From the NCBI RefSeq assembly GCF_021497965.1, contig NZ_CP046525.1:1488001-1552000 (forward strand): a DNA stretch of 64,000 nt, written 5' to 3'. Within the stretch, counting starts at the first letter, position 1, and every line of letters begins with the position of its first letter. Position numbers and translations under genes: made by a program. This stretch comes from Streptococcus infantis (GTDB lineage: Bacteria; Bacillota; Bacilli; Lactobacillales; Streptococcaceae). The notes below the pieces were generated by a model. That model searched no databases. It was not told where the DNA came from and saw nothing but the letters and a program-made list of their open reading frames with translations. Below are positions 21,104 to 31,371 of this stretch, piece by piece.

Positions 21104-22779
21104 ATGAATACAAAAGAATTGATTGCTAGCGAGTGGCTAGCGTCATTGATAGCCTGGACAAGAGGCTATTTTAAATATAGAAACACCTAAAACTCAGATA
21201 TGGAGATGTCGCCTTCCCGCCTTCTCATTGGCAAAAGTTGAACGGTAAAGTTCTTCAAATGATTGCTGCAGATAGTGCGAGAGAAAAGATGATAGCCAAC
21301 TTTGAAAAGGTTGTAGGCAAACAGTCATTACGTCAACTTTCCTTGAAAGGCTGCCATTTCTGGTCAAGTGACAGACGTGCATTACTGAAAAAAATCACTA
21401 CGGCTAGACCCAAACAAATTGGTAACCAAGAAAATGTCGTTATCGACATGTCTAGCCTAATATTGCTAAACCATTTTCAATCGGGTCACTTCGTTCAACA
21501 GTATCGGTGACAGCTGGTCACATATATTCCAAAAAATCGCTATTCAAACTGTCAAGTCAACCATGGGAGACTGGGGCAAACAGTTTGGGATGTTGATGTT
21601 GCCTACAAGAAATGGGGGAACGAAGAAGCAGTTACGCTATCCAACTCGATGAACTTCGCAAACTATGTCGCATTAATGCTGAAGCTGAGAACGATCAAGC
21701 TTGGATGAGGAAGCACCGTGAATGGTCCGCAAACTGTTGAAAACGGCGATGAGGAAGCTCTGTCTTGGCATGGTTCCGCGATGAAAGCTTGGTGGAATTT
21801 ACCACGTCAACAATGAACTACAAGTGAATTTGACGACAGCTACATCGGAGAAGCCTTCTACAACGGATAAAGATTGCCAGTTGTAGATATCCTCGCTGAA
21901 AAAGGACTATTGGTCGGAATCAGAAGGTGCCCCCAAGTTGTGAATCTGAAAATATGAATTGAAACACCAGCTCTTATCAAGAAATCTGACGTGCAAACTG
22001 TCTCTACATCACACGGACTATGGCTGCCAGCCCTTTATCGCAAAAAACGAGTACCAATTTGCAACTATATAACATGTGTCGGCAAGATGCAATCTGCTCA
22101 CTTCAAACAGCTCAAGGAAGTTACTAACTAAGAAATGGGTTAACGATGGAGCCAAGACATTGGTCCATGTGCGTTTGGATCTGGTAACAAAAGTTAAGGA
22201 AAGAAACTTTCTACTCGTAAAGGGAATGTTATACTTGTTAGGAGCCAACGGTTGCAGAAGCCCATCAGCCGGCAAAAGCGCAGATCGAAGCCAAAAATCC
22301 TGAACTTGAAAACAAAGACCAAGTCGCTCATGCTGTTGGAGTTGGGGCCATAAATCTATGACCTTAAAAACTGACCGTACCATGCTACGGACTCGACCTC
22401 GAAGCTTGGTATCCTTTGAAGGCGAGACTGCGTCCTTATGTCCAATATGAGTTATGCTCGTATCCAATCCATCTTGCGTAAAGCCGAGTTCAACCGAGCA
22501 AGTGCCAATATAGCTTGAACGACGCTGGTGAAAGCGGGAAAATCATCAAGTCATCCAAGACTTCCCAAGTAGTTACTAAACGCGCAGCGACAACTACGAG
22601 CCTTCTACATCGACTACATTTGCGATAGCTCTGGCTCAAGCTTTAACAAAATACATGCCACACTACGTAATTTGGATGAAAGTCCAGAACGTGACAGCGC
22701 TAGCCCTTAGCTACGCAACTGCAGGTGGGTCCTCAAAGAAGCCCTTCGTTGTGGGTGATAGAGGGCAGAGAAGATGTGA
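21104..22779 (+). pseudogene. argS: arginyl-tRNA synthetase, frames broken
   Basis: Starts MNTKELIASEWLAS after AAAGGAGCCCTAA. Readable class I synthetase pieces in several frames: NVVIDMSS followed by a damaged HIGH motif (GHF), WGKQFGMLM, TRDLAA region, [25 protein letters not shown] and LDESPERDS. The 1676-bp span fits 563 codons. It charges tRNA-Arg. Promoter elements TTAAAAT lie in the argR-argS gap. Not believable as a true pseudogene because it is essential. Confidence 0.88.
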
Positions 22780-22974
22780 TTCAGTACAAGAGCTGGACTA
22801 AAGTTATCCTAGTCTCTTGACGGCAATCGCTATGAGGGTTTTTCCTTAAACGTGCTTCACTAATTAATAACAAGTATGCTAGGCGCTTACAGTACTATCA
22901 CTCGAAAACAATAAAAAAATTTACTTTATCTTACCTCCTACTTCTGTTATCACTTAGGGAGAATTTTTAGAGCC

Positions 22975-23175
22975 ATTAATGCTTATATTCTAGTTGTTAT
23001 CAGTCCTTCTTTTTTCTCTTTCTTGTGTCACAAATTATGAAAAAGAGAAACTTCAAGACTTGCTTCAGAACCACTATTGAAAGACCAAGCTTTTCGTGCA
23101 AAATATCAAAGAGAAATCCAAACGATAGAACACATCAATGATGTCATTGACTACTCACAAGGCGAGACCGTTTAG
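22975..23175 (+). pseudogene. small hypothetical gene downstream of argS, frames broken
   Basis: A plus-strand reading gives a hydrophobic start (SPSFFSLSCVTNYEKEKLQDLLQ cannot be trusted residue by residue) then, after one frame change, IEHINDVIDYSQGETV and a stop. It looks like a short membrane-anchored protein with a charged tail. Unknown function. Closed by the strong terminator at 23224. Confidence 0.35.
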
Positions 23176-23223
23176 GGATTCCCTTTCAAAAGAAATCGGT
23201 TGATGACGAAATTCGCACTAACA

Positions 23224-23260
23224 AAAAGACTCGAGGATGCATTTCTCGAGTCTTTTTTAT
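23224..23260 (+). terminator. rho-independent terminator
   Basis: AAGACTCGAGGATGCATTTC pairs into TCGAGTCTTTTTT; a strong hairpin shared by the plus-strand gene and the minus-strand peptide gene facing it. Confidence 0.85.
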
Positions 23261-23285
23261 TTATTTTTCTGACCGCTAAGATTTT

Positions 23286-23417
23286 CTACCAAGGATCACA
23301 ATCCCTACGGATACCATGGTTTCCCCCACCACAAATGGTGCTTGAATCTTCATCAAAAATTTTCTCAGAGACCAGTAGCAGAGCAATCGCTAATAGTAGC
23401 AAAGCTCTCATAGCCAT
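23286..23417 (-). CDS. candidate 43-residue peptide with hydrophobic leader and two cysteines
   Basis: On the minus strand AAGGATATT precedes ATG GCT ATG; the product starts MAMRALLLLAIALLLVSEK, then has an acidic turn, CGGGNHGIRRDC and DPW. A leader-like helix followed by a short Cys-containing tail could be a small exported or membrane peptide. The frame is unbroken, unusual for this segment, but it is short and the surrounding sequence is unreliable. Located between nrdI and the terminator at 23224. Confidence 0.4.
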   Translation of the reverse strand: MAMRALLLLAIALLLVSEKIFDEDSSTICGGGNHGIRRDCDPW

Positions 23418-23578
23418 AATATCCTTGACGCTTGGTTTGCGTTTTTATACTTTAAAAATGATCTCTGTACTTTACTCATTTGAACTGTTCCTCTTTTGGG
23501 GGGGGGAAATAATTCTATGAATCCATGGGATAAAAATCTATCCCAGCACTCTATCCTCTTACAAGGATTCAAAGTTCA

Positions 23579-24071
23579 CTAAAGCTCTGCAATAATACCT
23601 GCAACCTCTTGATATCTCCTAGCATTCCGCGCATTTTCAAAGTCAGTCTATGACTGGAAAACCAAAAGCGCTGCTATATCGCTTTTGGCGGTCAACACAG
23701 TATTGGTTATTGAAATTGCGGTTACCCGATCCTACGACATCCAAAACACTTTGCTAGCATTAATCACCATATGCGATAAAGTCAACCATACTGGAGTGGT
23801 CAAGATTTCCACATCCTCCATTATCAACGCCATTTGCCACCTTCTAGGTGAATATGGGTTGGGACCCGACGTGGAAATGGATCGTTGGTAGAAAGCCACT
23901 ATTGGTTGTCAATCTTCAAAGAGTCTTCTCCTTCCTTGACCAATGTCTTTAATATGAATTTTTTTCCACATCAATATCGCATACTGCTCCAACAAATAAG
24001 CTTTCAAACGTGTCGACAAAACTCTCCGTGTTTCCCGCTAATGCTGATATAAACTAAGGAATTTTTTTCAT
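23579..24071 (-). pseudogene. nrdI: ribonucleotide reductase flavodoxin NrdI, frames broken
   Basis: Minus-strand pieces: MKKI..LVYISISGN with the phosphate-loop signature, ESF, DIDVEK, MVAFLPT, GDVEILTTPV, DFIAYG, GSGNRNFNNQYC and GMLGDIKR, ending at the stop at 23579. This is NrdI, which activates the manganese cofactor of class Ib ribonucleotide reductase. Span 493 bp against about 471 expected. Preceded by a GGAGGGAGGAAAAG ribosome site. Same order as in pneumococcus, where nrdI follows a small membrane gene and a YesN-type regulator. Confidence 0.85.
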
Positions 24072-24099
24072 CTTTTCCTCCCTCCTTTCTCGAATCCAA

Positions 24100-24672
24100 A
24101 AAATACTACGCAAGATTGTATCTGATAGTTAGCCTTTGTCCTCTTAGGCGATTCTTCCTCTTGTGATTCTGTTTAGTTTCCTTTTTGCTGACGCCATATT
24201 TTATAAAGAGCTATTCCCAAAAGAATAACATTGATGACGATGAATATGATAGTGTTACTTTTGACATGATCCTTCCTATACGAAGGGTGTCGTCTTAATC
24301 AATTGCATGGCAAAAATCTTGGGATTATTCATATTGTTCATAGACCACCCAACAATATAATAGTAAAGACATATCAACATAATATAGTGCCATACTGTAA
24401 TTGCTTACGACTAGGAACACAAAGGCTACTACAATACTATGGTAGCAATAAAAGCAATTAGTATCACGTTAAAAATAGAGTGGGATGACTCTGATACTTG
24501 TAAGCATAGTTAACAGCTCATCTATTTGTTGAGCACTAAGTGCCCAACATTTTCTTGGCTACACGAAGGGCTTCCTTATTAGGGGACTTGAGTGAAAATT
24601 CCAACTACTGCCAAAATGAGCTAATCGGCTGATAAACTAATAAATCCATAGATTAGATTGGTTTCTTTTCAT
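24100..24672 (-). pseudogene. hypothetical membrane protein between nrdI and the regulator, frames broken
   Basis: Begins MKRNQSNLWIY at 24672 after GAGGAGG, with a hydrophobic first helix, QIDELLT, several hydrophobic segments and, near the end, VINVILLGIALYKIWRQQK. It has the look of a two- to four-helix membrane protein. In pneumococcus the equivalent position holds an uncharacterised membrane protein. No function assigned. Confidence 0.5.
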
Positions 24673-24735
24673 AAACGTCAACCTCCTCACATTTTTTAAA
24701 CTTATTATAGCATATTTAAAAATGGATAACAAAAG

Positions 24736-26302
24736 TTAGAGGGTTACATCAATTCTGCTTTGCCGATAAGCCTTAGGAGACTTTCCACAAGGTGTTTTCG
24801 AAAAACCTTGTAGAAGTACCCGAACATTACTATAGCCCAACCGTAATAGCAGATTATCCTCATAATACTTCATCATTTGTAGAGAGGCAAGAGTTGCGCA
24901 GCCTTGATTGCGTTTGCTTATTGAGAAGTGGGTTTTTTTCGCCAAAGGTTGAATTGGTTTTCCTTCTTGATAACTGCCCGAAATGACATCAGTGTTGATA
25001 AAGAGGTCCTGCTGATCATCGCTTGAGCGATAGCTCTTTTTTATAGTCTCTACCAATGATTTCGAGAACACTGACAACATTTTTCATTCATGCGGTATTG
25101 ACCCAGAGAGGAAGTCAACAAAGGTTACTTTCTTTGTGTATCAGCGACTAAGTACTCAAAAAGTTTGTGATGGGCTGAATATTCTGACGATATCTTGTCA
25201 TATCATCCTGCTTTCAGATGCTCGAAGAGATGAAGACATCATACCAAACTGAGTAAACGTTGCTTGGTGATGGATACTCTCGGTGTTGTTTCTTCTAGCA
25301 ACAATCTTCTCGAGTAGGTTTAACCTCATCGATAATCTGCTGAAGATTTCCCTGGATAATAACTCGATAGATTGGTTTTCATAATATGATAAGATAACCT
25401 TTCAGACGTGATCTGATTTACAGTTCCATAAAAAAGTGCTTTTTCAACGTCAAACTTCACACTTCCATTTTTCAAAGTTTAACCTGATAAGGTGACTCAA
25501 AAGGCAGAACGAGTAAAAACCATCGAATTTCTGATCTGCATAACAGCTGCCATTTGTAAACCCCCGACCCCCCCCCTGCCCCCCCCCCTTTTGTCCGATC
25601 ATTTTTTGTTTTCCTCTCCTCCCCCCCCCCCACCTTTCTCTTTTCCTCCCTTTATCTTTGTTTCCCTGCTGTATATTTTTTCTAGTTTCCTTTCCCCCTC
25701 CCCCCCCCCCCCTTTATCTTTCCCCGCTTTGTTTACCCCCCACCCGGGTTTTTTTTCCCCCGCTTCTTACGTCACTCCCCCCCTCCCGACCTAGGAGTAG
25801 TAGGAATGACAAAATCCCCTTGTTTTTCTTTTGGAAAGACCAATCCACCAGCTTTCTTTTGTTGGGGAAAGATGCCCCTTAATGCTTCCTCGTCTAATTT
25901 TTTGCTTAACAACATCTCTGGTCCATGCACCTTCTCACGAAGCTGACCAAGCTTTTCCCTCAAGTAAATGCTTCTAGTTCAACTTATCAACTGTTTGACA
26001 AGATAGTCTACACATTGAGGTTCATAGCTTTTTTGACATAGTCAATTCTTGGTACCAGAGAGAAGATATAGTAATGCATCTGGCAACATTCCTTCATCTC
26101 TCCAATCATTTTCAAGACCTGTCTGTCGGGGCATGTTGACATCAGAAATTAACGACATCTACATGGTGCTCACGACATGTCCCAAGCGTCATCAATGATT
26201 CAGCCGTCGCGACGACTTCCATATCCCATTTTTTTCAAAGGAATCAAACGCTTAAGCCCTCTGTATCATGTATCGCATCGTCAACTATATTACTTTATAC
26301 AT
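24736..26302 (-). pseudogene. YesN/AraC-type response regulator (TCS07-like), frames broken
   Basis: Starts MYKVI.LVDD at 26302; readable REC pieces include GLKRLIPF, WDMEVVATAES, ISDVNMP and DYVKKAMNL. A middle stretch reads KLDEEALRG..PKEKQGDFVIP (25772-25963). The C-terminal AraC helix-turn-helix is seen as LGYSNVRVLL and GKSPKAYR. This matches the regulator of pneumococcal TCS07. Span 1567 bp against about 1290 expected; most of the excess is the homopolymer tract at 25558-25790. It overlaps closely with the sensor kinase gene upstream. Confidence 0.8.
25558..25790. other. C-rich homopolymer tract inside the regulator gene
   Basis: Runs of 7-14 cytosines separated by T-rich bits occur repeatedly here. 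Such sequence is alien to this AT-rich genome, and it interrupts coding sequence that resumes on both sides. Treated as a base-calling or assembly artefact. Confidence 0.8.
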
Positions 26303-26304
26303 GT

Positions 26305-28001
26305 TTATCCTTTCGCTGCCCGTCCTGAATGTTGATTCGATAATGAACTCCTCCTGTTCAGCCTATTCTCCTAATATCATAGTGCGTTTCTCCAAAGTAA
26401 GCACAAAACGTTTCGGGGATATTCACAATCCCAATAGACCGTGTCCGCCCTTAATAATCTGCTGTGTGTTCAAAGGTTCTTTAGTCCAGTTTAGCTTGAA
26501 TTCTTCTAGTTTTTTCAGCAGACATCCCACGACCATTATCGGTTACCAGATTTTCGACATAGCCATCTTTTTTCAAAGCCTTTATACGATCACTTATCTG
26601 TTCTTTGTGATCACCCCATGGGTAATACAAAATAATTTTCCATAAAGGGTTGGAGGGTGAACTTTGGAATACGCATCTCTTCCAACTCAGGATCAATTTT
26701 AAATCCATAGGCATGGATTTTGATAGCGAACCATACAGAGATAACTGTACTTCCGACAAAAACCGCACTTCTTGTTTGGGGTCCGTTTCTCGCTGTCAGA
26801 GATATTATTGCGTATGAGACTACTGAACTCATGAGTGATATCATCTAGTTCATTTTTGATTGTTCCATCACCGCATACATCCGCAAAAATTCCAAAGTAT
26901 TATCATGAAATGCGGATTAAATCTTGAGCTTGTAGCGCTTCCGCATGTAACTGGCATCTTTTGATTGAGTTACAGTTGAAAAATATCGTGAATATTACTT
27001 TTCTAGTCGATCCAACTATCATTTGTCTCCTCGGCTATTAGAAGTCAATTCCTGGTCCCTTTTTATCTGTGTCGATTGCTCTTGGTCTGCTCTCCCCTTA
27101 GTAATGGCTTGGATAGAGTCACCAAGTCCACAACCTGACTTTGATAGTCAGAAAAAGTCCTCTTAAAAAGGGTCTATGATAAAATAGATAAGAGGGCGAC
27201 TCAAAAATAAGTGCCGAACCTCGCTAAAGCTCCCACTCCAAATAACATAATCCTTTGGTACCGCTACTCGAACTTGATAACCATGGGCTGTTGTTCCCTA
27301 CTAAACCACGATTCATTATTCCCTTTTGCCCCTATATAGAACATATCTGTTTCATATGTTGCAAATGATCAGTTACTGCTACAGGACATTGGGGGGTTTC
27401 CCCTAGTATTGTCAATCGCCTTATAGAGAATTCTGGTTCTATGGGGCGGAAATATAAAATGACTCCGAGAGGCTGGTCCGAGATAGGATCAGCTACTGAA
27501 CAGCGAAACTATTAGCATCTGGTTTTGAAGTGCTCAGCGGAATTTTCTGTCCACCTCGGTTTTCCTCTTTTGGACCAAATACTCTGTTGATCCTGTAGAA
27601 CAATCGAAACACCCGTTACAAATCGTTTTCGCACGTATATATCATCAATATTTTTCATAAATGGAAACAGAAATATAGGCGACGCCTTGCGTTCAACTGC
27701 CAATAAAAAATCGGTGTACTGAGACTGAAATACTTATAAATCCCTTCAATGCGGGCTTGATTTTCTACCAACCTTGAGCCAGACGAGTGGATTCACGGTA
27801 AAATATTCAACCTCGTCGACAGTCCGACCAAGACACGTGACTAACTCGACTTGTCTTCCTTTTCCGCATATCCCCAGTAAGCATAGTGACAGCAATAGAG
27901 CAAAAACAAGTGATAATAGCAATCATGACCAGACTATATAGCCTAAGAAGTGAGTGGAGGCGAAACTGTTTGGTTATTATTTTGTGGCCAATTTTTTTCA
28001 T
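26305..28001 (-). pseudogene. YesM/LytS-type sensor histidine kinase (TCS07-like), frames broken
   Basis: Begins MKKIGHKIITKQFRLHSLLR at 28001 with one membrane helix (LVMIAIITCFCSIAVTML). The C-terminal ATPase part is readable: VTDNGRGMSAEKTRRIQAKL (26481-26550 region). Length 1697 bp fits about 563 residues. The kinase would sense an extracellular signal and phosphorylate the AraC-type regulator downstream. Its start overlaps the yesL stop (ATGA). In pneumococcus the equivalent pair has been linked to host glycan use; that role is transferred by homology only. Confidence 0.8.
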
Positions 28002-28600
28002 AATACTCTCATAAACAGGCTCCAACAAATCGCTAATAAAGAGTGCCACATTCCAATACCTACAAAAATAAGGAGGGCTGGCATTTAACCATAATATTCA
28101 GTAATACAACACCAAGACCCTACCAAGAAGAACTTGGCCATGCTGATAGGCTCATAAATAGTCCGATGAAAAGACAGCTTTAGGGTGTTTTTATAGGACA
28201 ATTCAAGTAACCTTGCAGTTTTAAAGACCTGCATAGCCTAGAAATACCAAGGCTACTAAAAGATATTTAGAAAGGTTGCTGCAATGAAAATAGTACTGTT
28301 TGGCTAATTGAATCATCATATTACAACCATAATCAAGATTAAGTCAATCCTATAAGAGGGGGGGGGGGGGTGTATAAACTGAGATTTTGCTTTTTACAAA
28401 ATTACTCTTAAATCAAGCCCCATGCTTCCTTGAACGATAAGCAAGATAAGAATACCGTGTTCTGCATATAACTCATGAGAGTTTTGCACTAGCGTGTGCT
28501 ATACAAAGACCACTCCTCCTGCTAGTGTCAATAACCAAAAATAAGCCGTCGCTCATCCCCAAAAAGAAACGATGAAAGACTAGCTCATGAAATTTCCCAC
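27998..28600 (-). pseudogene. DUF624 (YesL-like) membrane protein, frames broken
   Basis: Minus-strand pieces from a probable start at 28600 (GNFM..VFHRFFFW) include LFLVIDTLAGG, LVQN, GSMGLDLR, LAKQYYF and GIGMWHSLLA. The 201-codon span and the WxxF-rich first helix suit DUF624/YesL proteins, which commonly precede YesM-YesN pairs. A run of 13 G at about 28358-28371 is an evident homopolymer error. Ribosome site AGGAGG is present. Confidence 0.65.
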
Positions 28601-28934
28601 GGTTTTGCCCTCCTATCAAATTATCTAGTTTTATTATAACATATTCCGAAGCGCTCTCAAAATAGGAGCAAGTAAAAAGGGCAAGCGAATTTACTCATTC
28701 CTTTTTTATGAAGTAAGCTTGGAGTCGGGGCCCTATCCTTGTTAAAAGTGTACAACACCAACTATAAAAATTACATATTGGTTTACCAATATGTTTTGCT
28801 ATAATAAAGAGAGAAAGAGATACCGATTAATATAATCAAAGAACAAAGGCTTTCCAGGGCAGATGGATATGTTTTAAAATTAGATAATTACTATTCACTT
28901 ATTATTTGACAAAAATAACGAAAGGGTACAAGAC

Positions 28935-29036
28935 ATGACTATTTTTATTTTAAGAACACCGGTGTTTTGGATTGCTCTTATTTTGAGTCTTTTCTCTGAT
29001 AAATTTGTTTCAAAACAACATAGTTCAAAATCGTAA
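28935..29036 (+). other. possible 33-residue hydrophobic peptide
   Basis: AAAGGGTACAAGAC precedes a frame beginning MTIFILRTPVFWIALILSLF and ending KSS-like polar residues before a stop. An extended -10 (TGCTATAAT) lies about 150 bp upstream. Short and in unreliable sequence. The stretch 28601-29200 otherwise shows nothing I can name. Confidence 0.2.
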
Positions 29037-29201
29037 AAATCATGTTAGTCGTATATTATCATATCTGTTCTAAGTTTTTTTAAGAATAAAGGAATTTGTT
29101 CAGTCCTGTTTCTTTTTTTTTTTGTTTCCTGGGTGCCAAAATGTCATTGAACAATAAATGACAAGTGATAAAATGTGTAGGTCATTTCAAAATACAAGAT
29201 A

Positions 29202-29240
29202 AAACGCTCTAGACAATGGACTAGAGCGTTTTTTTTCTCC
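29202..29240 (+). terminator. rho-independent terminator
   Basis: AACGCTCTAGACAATGGACT pairs into AGAGCGTTTTTTTT. The gene it serves is not clear. Confidence 0.7.
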
Positions 29241-29242
29241 GT

Positions 29243-29284
29243 ATGTATTGATTCGTATGACTGCTTACTGTCACTTCATGTAAA
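29243..29284. repeat. imperfect copy of the rpmG 3' end
   Basis: TATGTATTGATTCGTAT and the following 25 bp match 30782-30824, the last codons of rpmG and its downstream sequence, with about four differences. The similarity stops abruptly on both sides. Confidence 0.55.
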
Positions 29285-29491
29285 AAGAGTTAATATTATT
29301 TCTATTTTAGCTGTTAGAGAGGGTGAACGTTTTGTACATCAATTTTTTTTTAAGAATGCTACATATAAAAATGTTAGAGTGATCTGGTAGAGTAAGTAAA
29401 ATAGTTTTTATCCCTAGTTGATTAAAAATTTCCCGCTGAATTTCCTCTCTTTTTAAAATAATATCTAATTTTCTCACCCCCCTCGCACCCC

Positions 29492-29653
29492 TCGTCTTCT
29501 ATTATCCAAGATGTTTTGATTGGCTATTTACGCAGATGGTTGGAGTCAGGGAATCCATACTTAGATTTAGTAAACAGGCTTGATCCAGACCACGAGTTTC
29601 TTCAACACAGCAAGGAGATAAAAGAGGTTATTTATCTTGTTTATTATCGGTAA
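29492..29653 (+). pseudogene. unrecognised gene fragment
   Basis: A 53-codon open stretch contains QDVLIGYLRRWLESGNPYLD, LVNRLDPDHEFLQHSKEIKE and ends VYYR before a stop. Composition is convincingly protein-like but there is no start codon. It looks like the C-terminal end of a streptococcal hypothetical protein whose 5' part is lost or unreadable. Confidence 0.4.
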
Positions 29654-29789
29654 ACTGTTTAAATACGAAGTGATTTTTTTTGGACTTTTTGCCTTTACTC
29701 AAAGGTAATTTCGTTTGGTGCGGATTGTACCGTTTTGTTGATTTATAATATTTCACTTGGGCATATACTATGCTTTTTTTCATAATTTT

Positions 29790-30240
29790 CTTCCTCAACT
29801 AGCCGGAACACAGAGTCCTTGCATGTCAAAGCTGTTGTTTTCAATCAGGCTATACTCCCCAATCCTAACTAAACAACGGCAATAGAACCATCGTGCTATA
29901 TTTTTCCCAAAGCCTTCTCCCACAGAAGGGCTGTGCTCAATTTTTGGGCAGAAGAAGACAAACCAGAGAAGGTAAATCATGACTAGAAAAGTAGTAGAAG
30001 CCACTATCAATTTCGCTAAATTTAAGGTAATAAATATGGAGCACAAAACACAAATATTGTCAGCACCACAACTTGCAAAAGTAATCATAGCGGCTAGAAA
30101 AATCAGGTTTTTTCATCTTTGCGCAAAACCTCGTTATTTTTGCAATAGATTCTTCTCCATCCGAATCTCCTGAAGCAAAACCTTTGAGTCCTAGGAAAAT
30201 TGGAATCACACCCGAGCAAACCTAAAATCCTCTTTACTAG
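29790..30240 (-). pseudogene. hypothetical small membrane protein, frames broken
   Basis: Minus-strand pieces include GVIPIFLGLKGFASGDSDGE, ESIAKIT and a later hydrophobic segment (TTFLVMIYLLWFVFF). This suggests a small two- or three-helix membrane protein. The rest of 29660-30720 is AT-rich, contains repeated AAAAAGGTAG motifs near 30600-30710, and shows no gene I can support. Confidence 0.3.
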
Positions 30241-30754
30241 GAATTATTTAAGACGAAATGCCAAAAGTAAACTTATCAATAATTAGACTAACAGAGCCTA
30301 GAAATTGGTCCTAAAATAGATGTTAATGATGATCCTTTTCCTTTCTTCCCCTTCTGCCTTTTTTTTTCTTTTCTCCTTTTGGGCCAAAAAAAATAACCTT
30401 AGGATAAATAAGTACGTCTAAAAACGGCTGTCCCCAGAAATCACCATGATTATTGAAGTTAAAAAAGTTCACATATTGAACCATTAAAGCAACCTTCATT
30501 CAATATATTTTTGATGAACACCTCATTCAAATATATTTTTGAATGTATTTTAACATTAAACTTTGTAGATGTCAACTTCAGCTCCATCAAAATATAGATA
30601 AAAAGGTAGTGTAGCAAACATTAAAAAGTCCTTCCATCGAAATGATAGCAGGGCTTAACTTCAATATCCAGATGATATATTTATCTAAAAAAGGTAGAGA
30701 AAAAGGTAGAGTTTGGACTGAAATATAGTGAAATGTATTGAAATTGAAAAAAGA

Positions 30755-30784
30755 AAAAACGCTTGAAATCAGCGTTTTTCTTAT
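30755..30784 (-). terminator. terminator of rpmF-rpmG
   Basis: AACGCTGATTTCAAGCGTT followed by a T-run on the minus strand, 22 nt past the rpmG stop. Confidence 0.8.
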
Positions 30785-30805
30785 GTATTGATTCGTATTG
30801 AATGC

Positions 30806-30955
30806 TTACTTCACTTCTGTAAACACAACGTGTTTGCGAAGTTTTGGTGAGTATTTCTTCAATTGAAGACGGTCTGGAGTGTTACGTTTGTTTTTAGAAG
30901 TAAGGTACAAGCGTTCACCAGATTCTTTGTGTTCAAGTGTAATATTTACGCGCAT
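30806..30955 (-). CDS. rpmG: 50S ribosomal protein L33
   Basis: 49 residues starting [20 protein letters not shown] and ending VFTEVK, the standard L33 length. L33 sits near the E site of the large subunit. This version lacks the zinc-binding CXXC pairs, as in zinc-independent L33 paralogues. Ribosome site AGAAGGGAG. It follows rpmF by 15 bp. This is the first clean gene to the right of the low-quality segment. Confidence 0.95.
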
Positions 30956-30970
30956 GGTATCTCCCTTCTA

Positions 30971-31153
30971 TTATTCAGCTGATGCAGCTTTAGCGATCTT
31001 ACGTCCTTTGTAGTATCCTTTAAGTGATACGCGGTGAGAACGTGAGTAATCTCCAGTAGTTTCGTCAAAGTTTACAGATGGAGCTGTTACTTTGTAGTGT
31101 GTACGACGTTTGTTTTTCTTCGCTTTTGAAGTGCGACGTGCAGGTACTGCCAT
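30971..31153 (-). CDS. rpmF: 50S ribosomal protein L32
   Basis: 60 residues, [20 protein letters not shown] onward, full length. The classical zinc-binding cysteines are absent, as in many streptococcal L32 proteins. Ribosome site AAAGGAGAAAAACGAA. First gene of an rpmF-rpmG pair, reading away from ilvD. Confidence 0.96.
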
Positions 31154-31293
31154 TTCGTTTTTCTCCTTTTAAGATATAAATTCAATTAGGTTTGATTTTC
31201 ATCAACTTTAATAGTATATCAAAACTTTTTTGTAAAGTAAAGTTACTTGACAAAAAAAGTTGTATTTTTTTATCGTACACTGCTGAATTGTCT

Positions 31294-31343
31294 GAAAATT
31301 CAAGAATTTTCTTCTGTTATTCATGCGAAAATTGTGCTATAAT
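31294..31343 (+). promoter_or_regulatory. ilvD promoter with an upstream inverted repeat
   Basis: TGTGCTATAAT gives an extended -10 at 31338-31343. Upstream, GAAAATTC-AA-GAATTTTC (31294-31311) is a perfect 8-bp inverted repeat with a 2-nt centre, near the -35 region, and is a candidate operator. The arms resemble CodY half-sites but in the opposite arrangement. Confidence 0.5.
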
Positions 31344-31371
31344 GGAACAAACTGAAATGGGGGGGACTTGA

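Larger units (their letters stand above)
14890..30700. other. segment of low-quality consensus sequence
   Basis: Across about 15.8 kb the genes fusA (5' end), rpsG, rpsL, mutS, argR, argS, nrdI, a response regulator, a sensor kinase and yesL are all recognisable in the right order and close to their normal lengths, yet each needs many frame changes. Homopolymer G/C runs, absent elsewhere, appear here. Sequence on either side is clean. The simultaneous ruin of essential ribosomal and tRNA-synthetase genes argues for sequencing or assembly error. All gene boundaries inside are approximate and residues should not be trusted. Confidence 0.9.

Noticed and set aside
25492-25882. Proline/phenylalanine-rich proteins encoded in the poly-C block
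   Set aside because: Translation of an artefactual homopolymer tract; known regulator sequence lies on the opposite strand on both sides.
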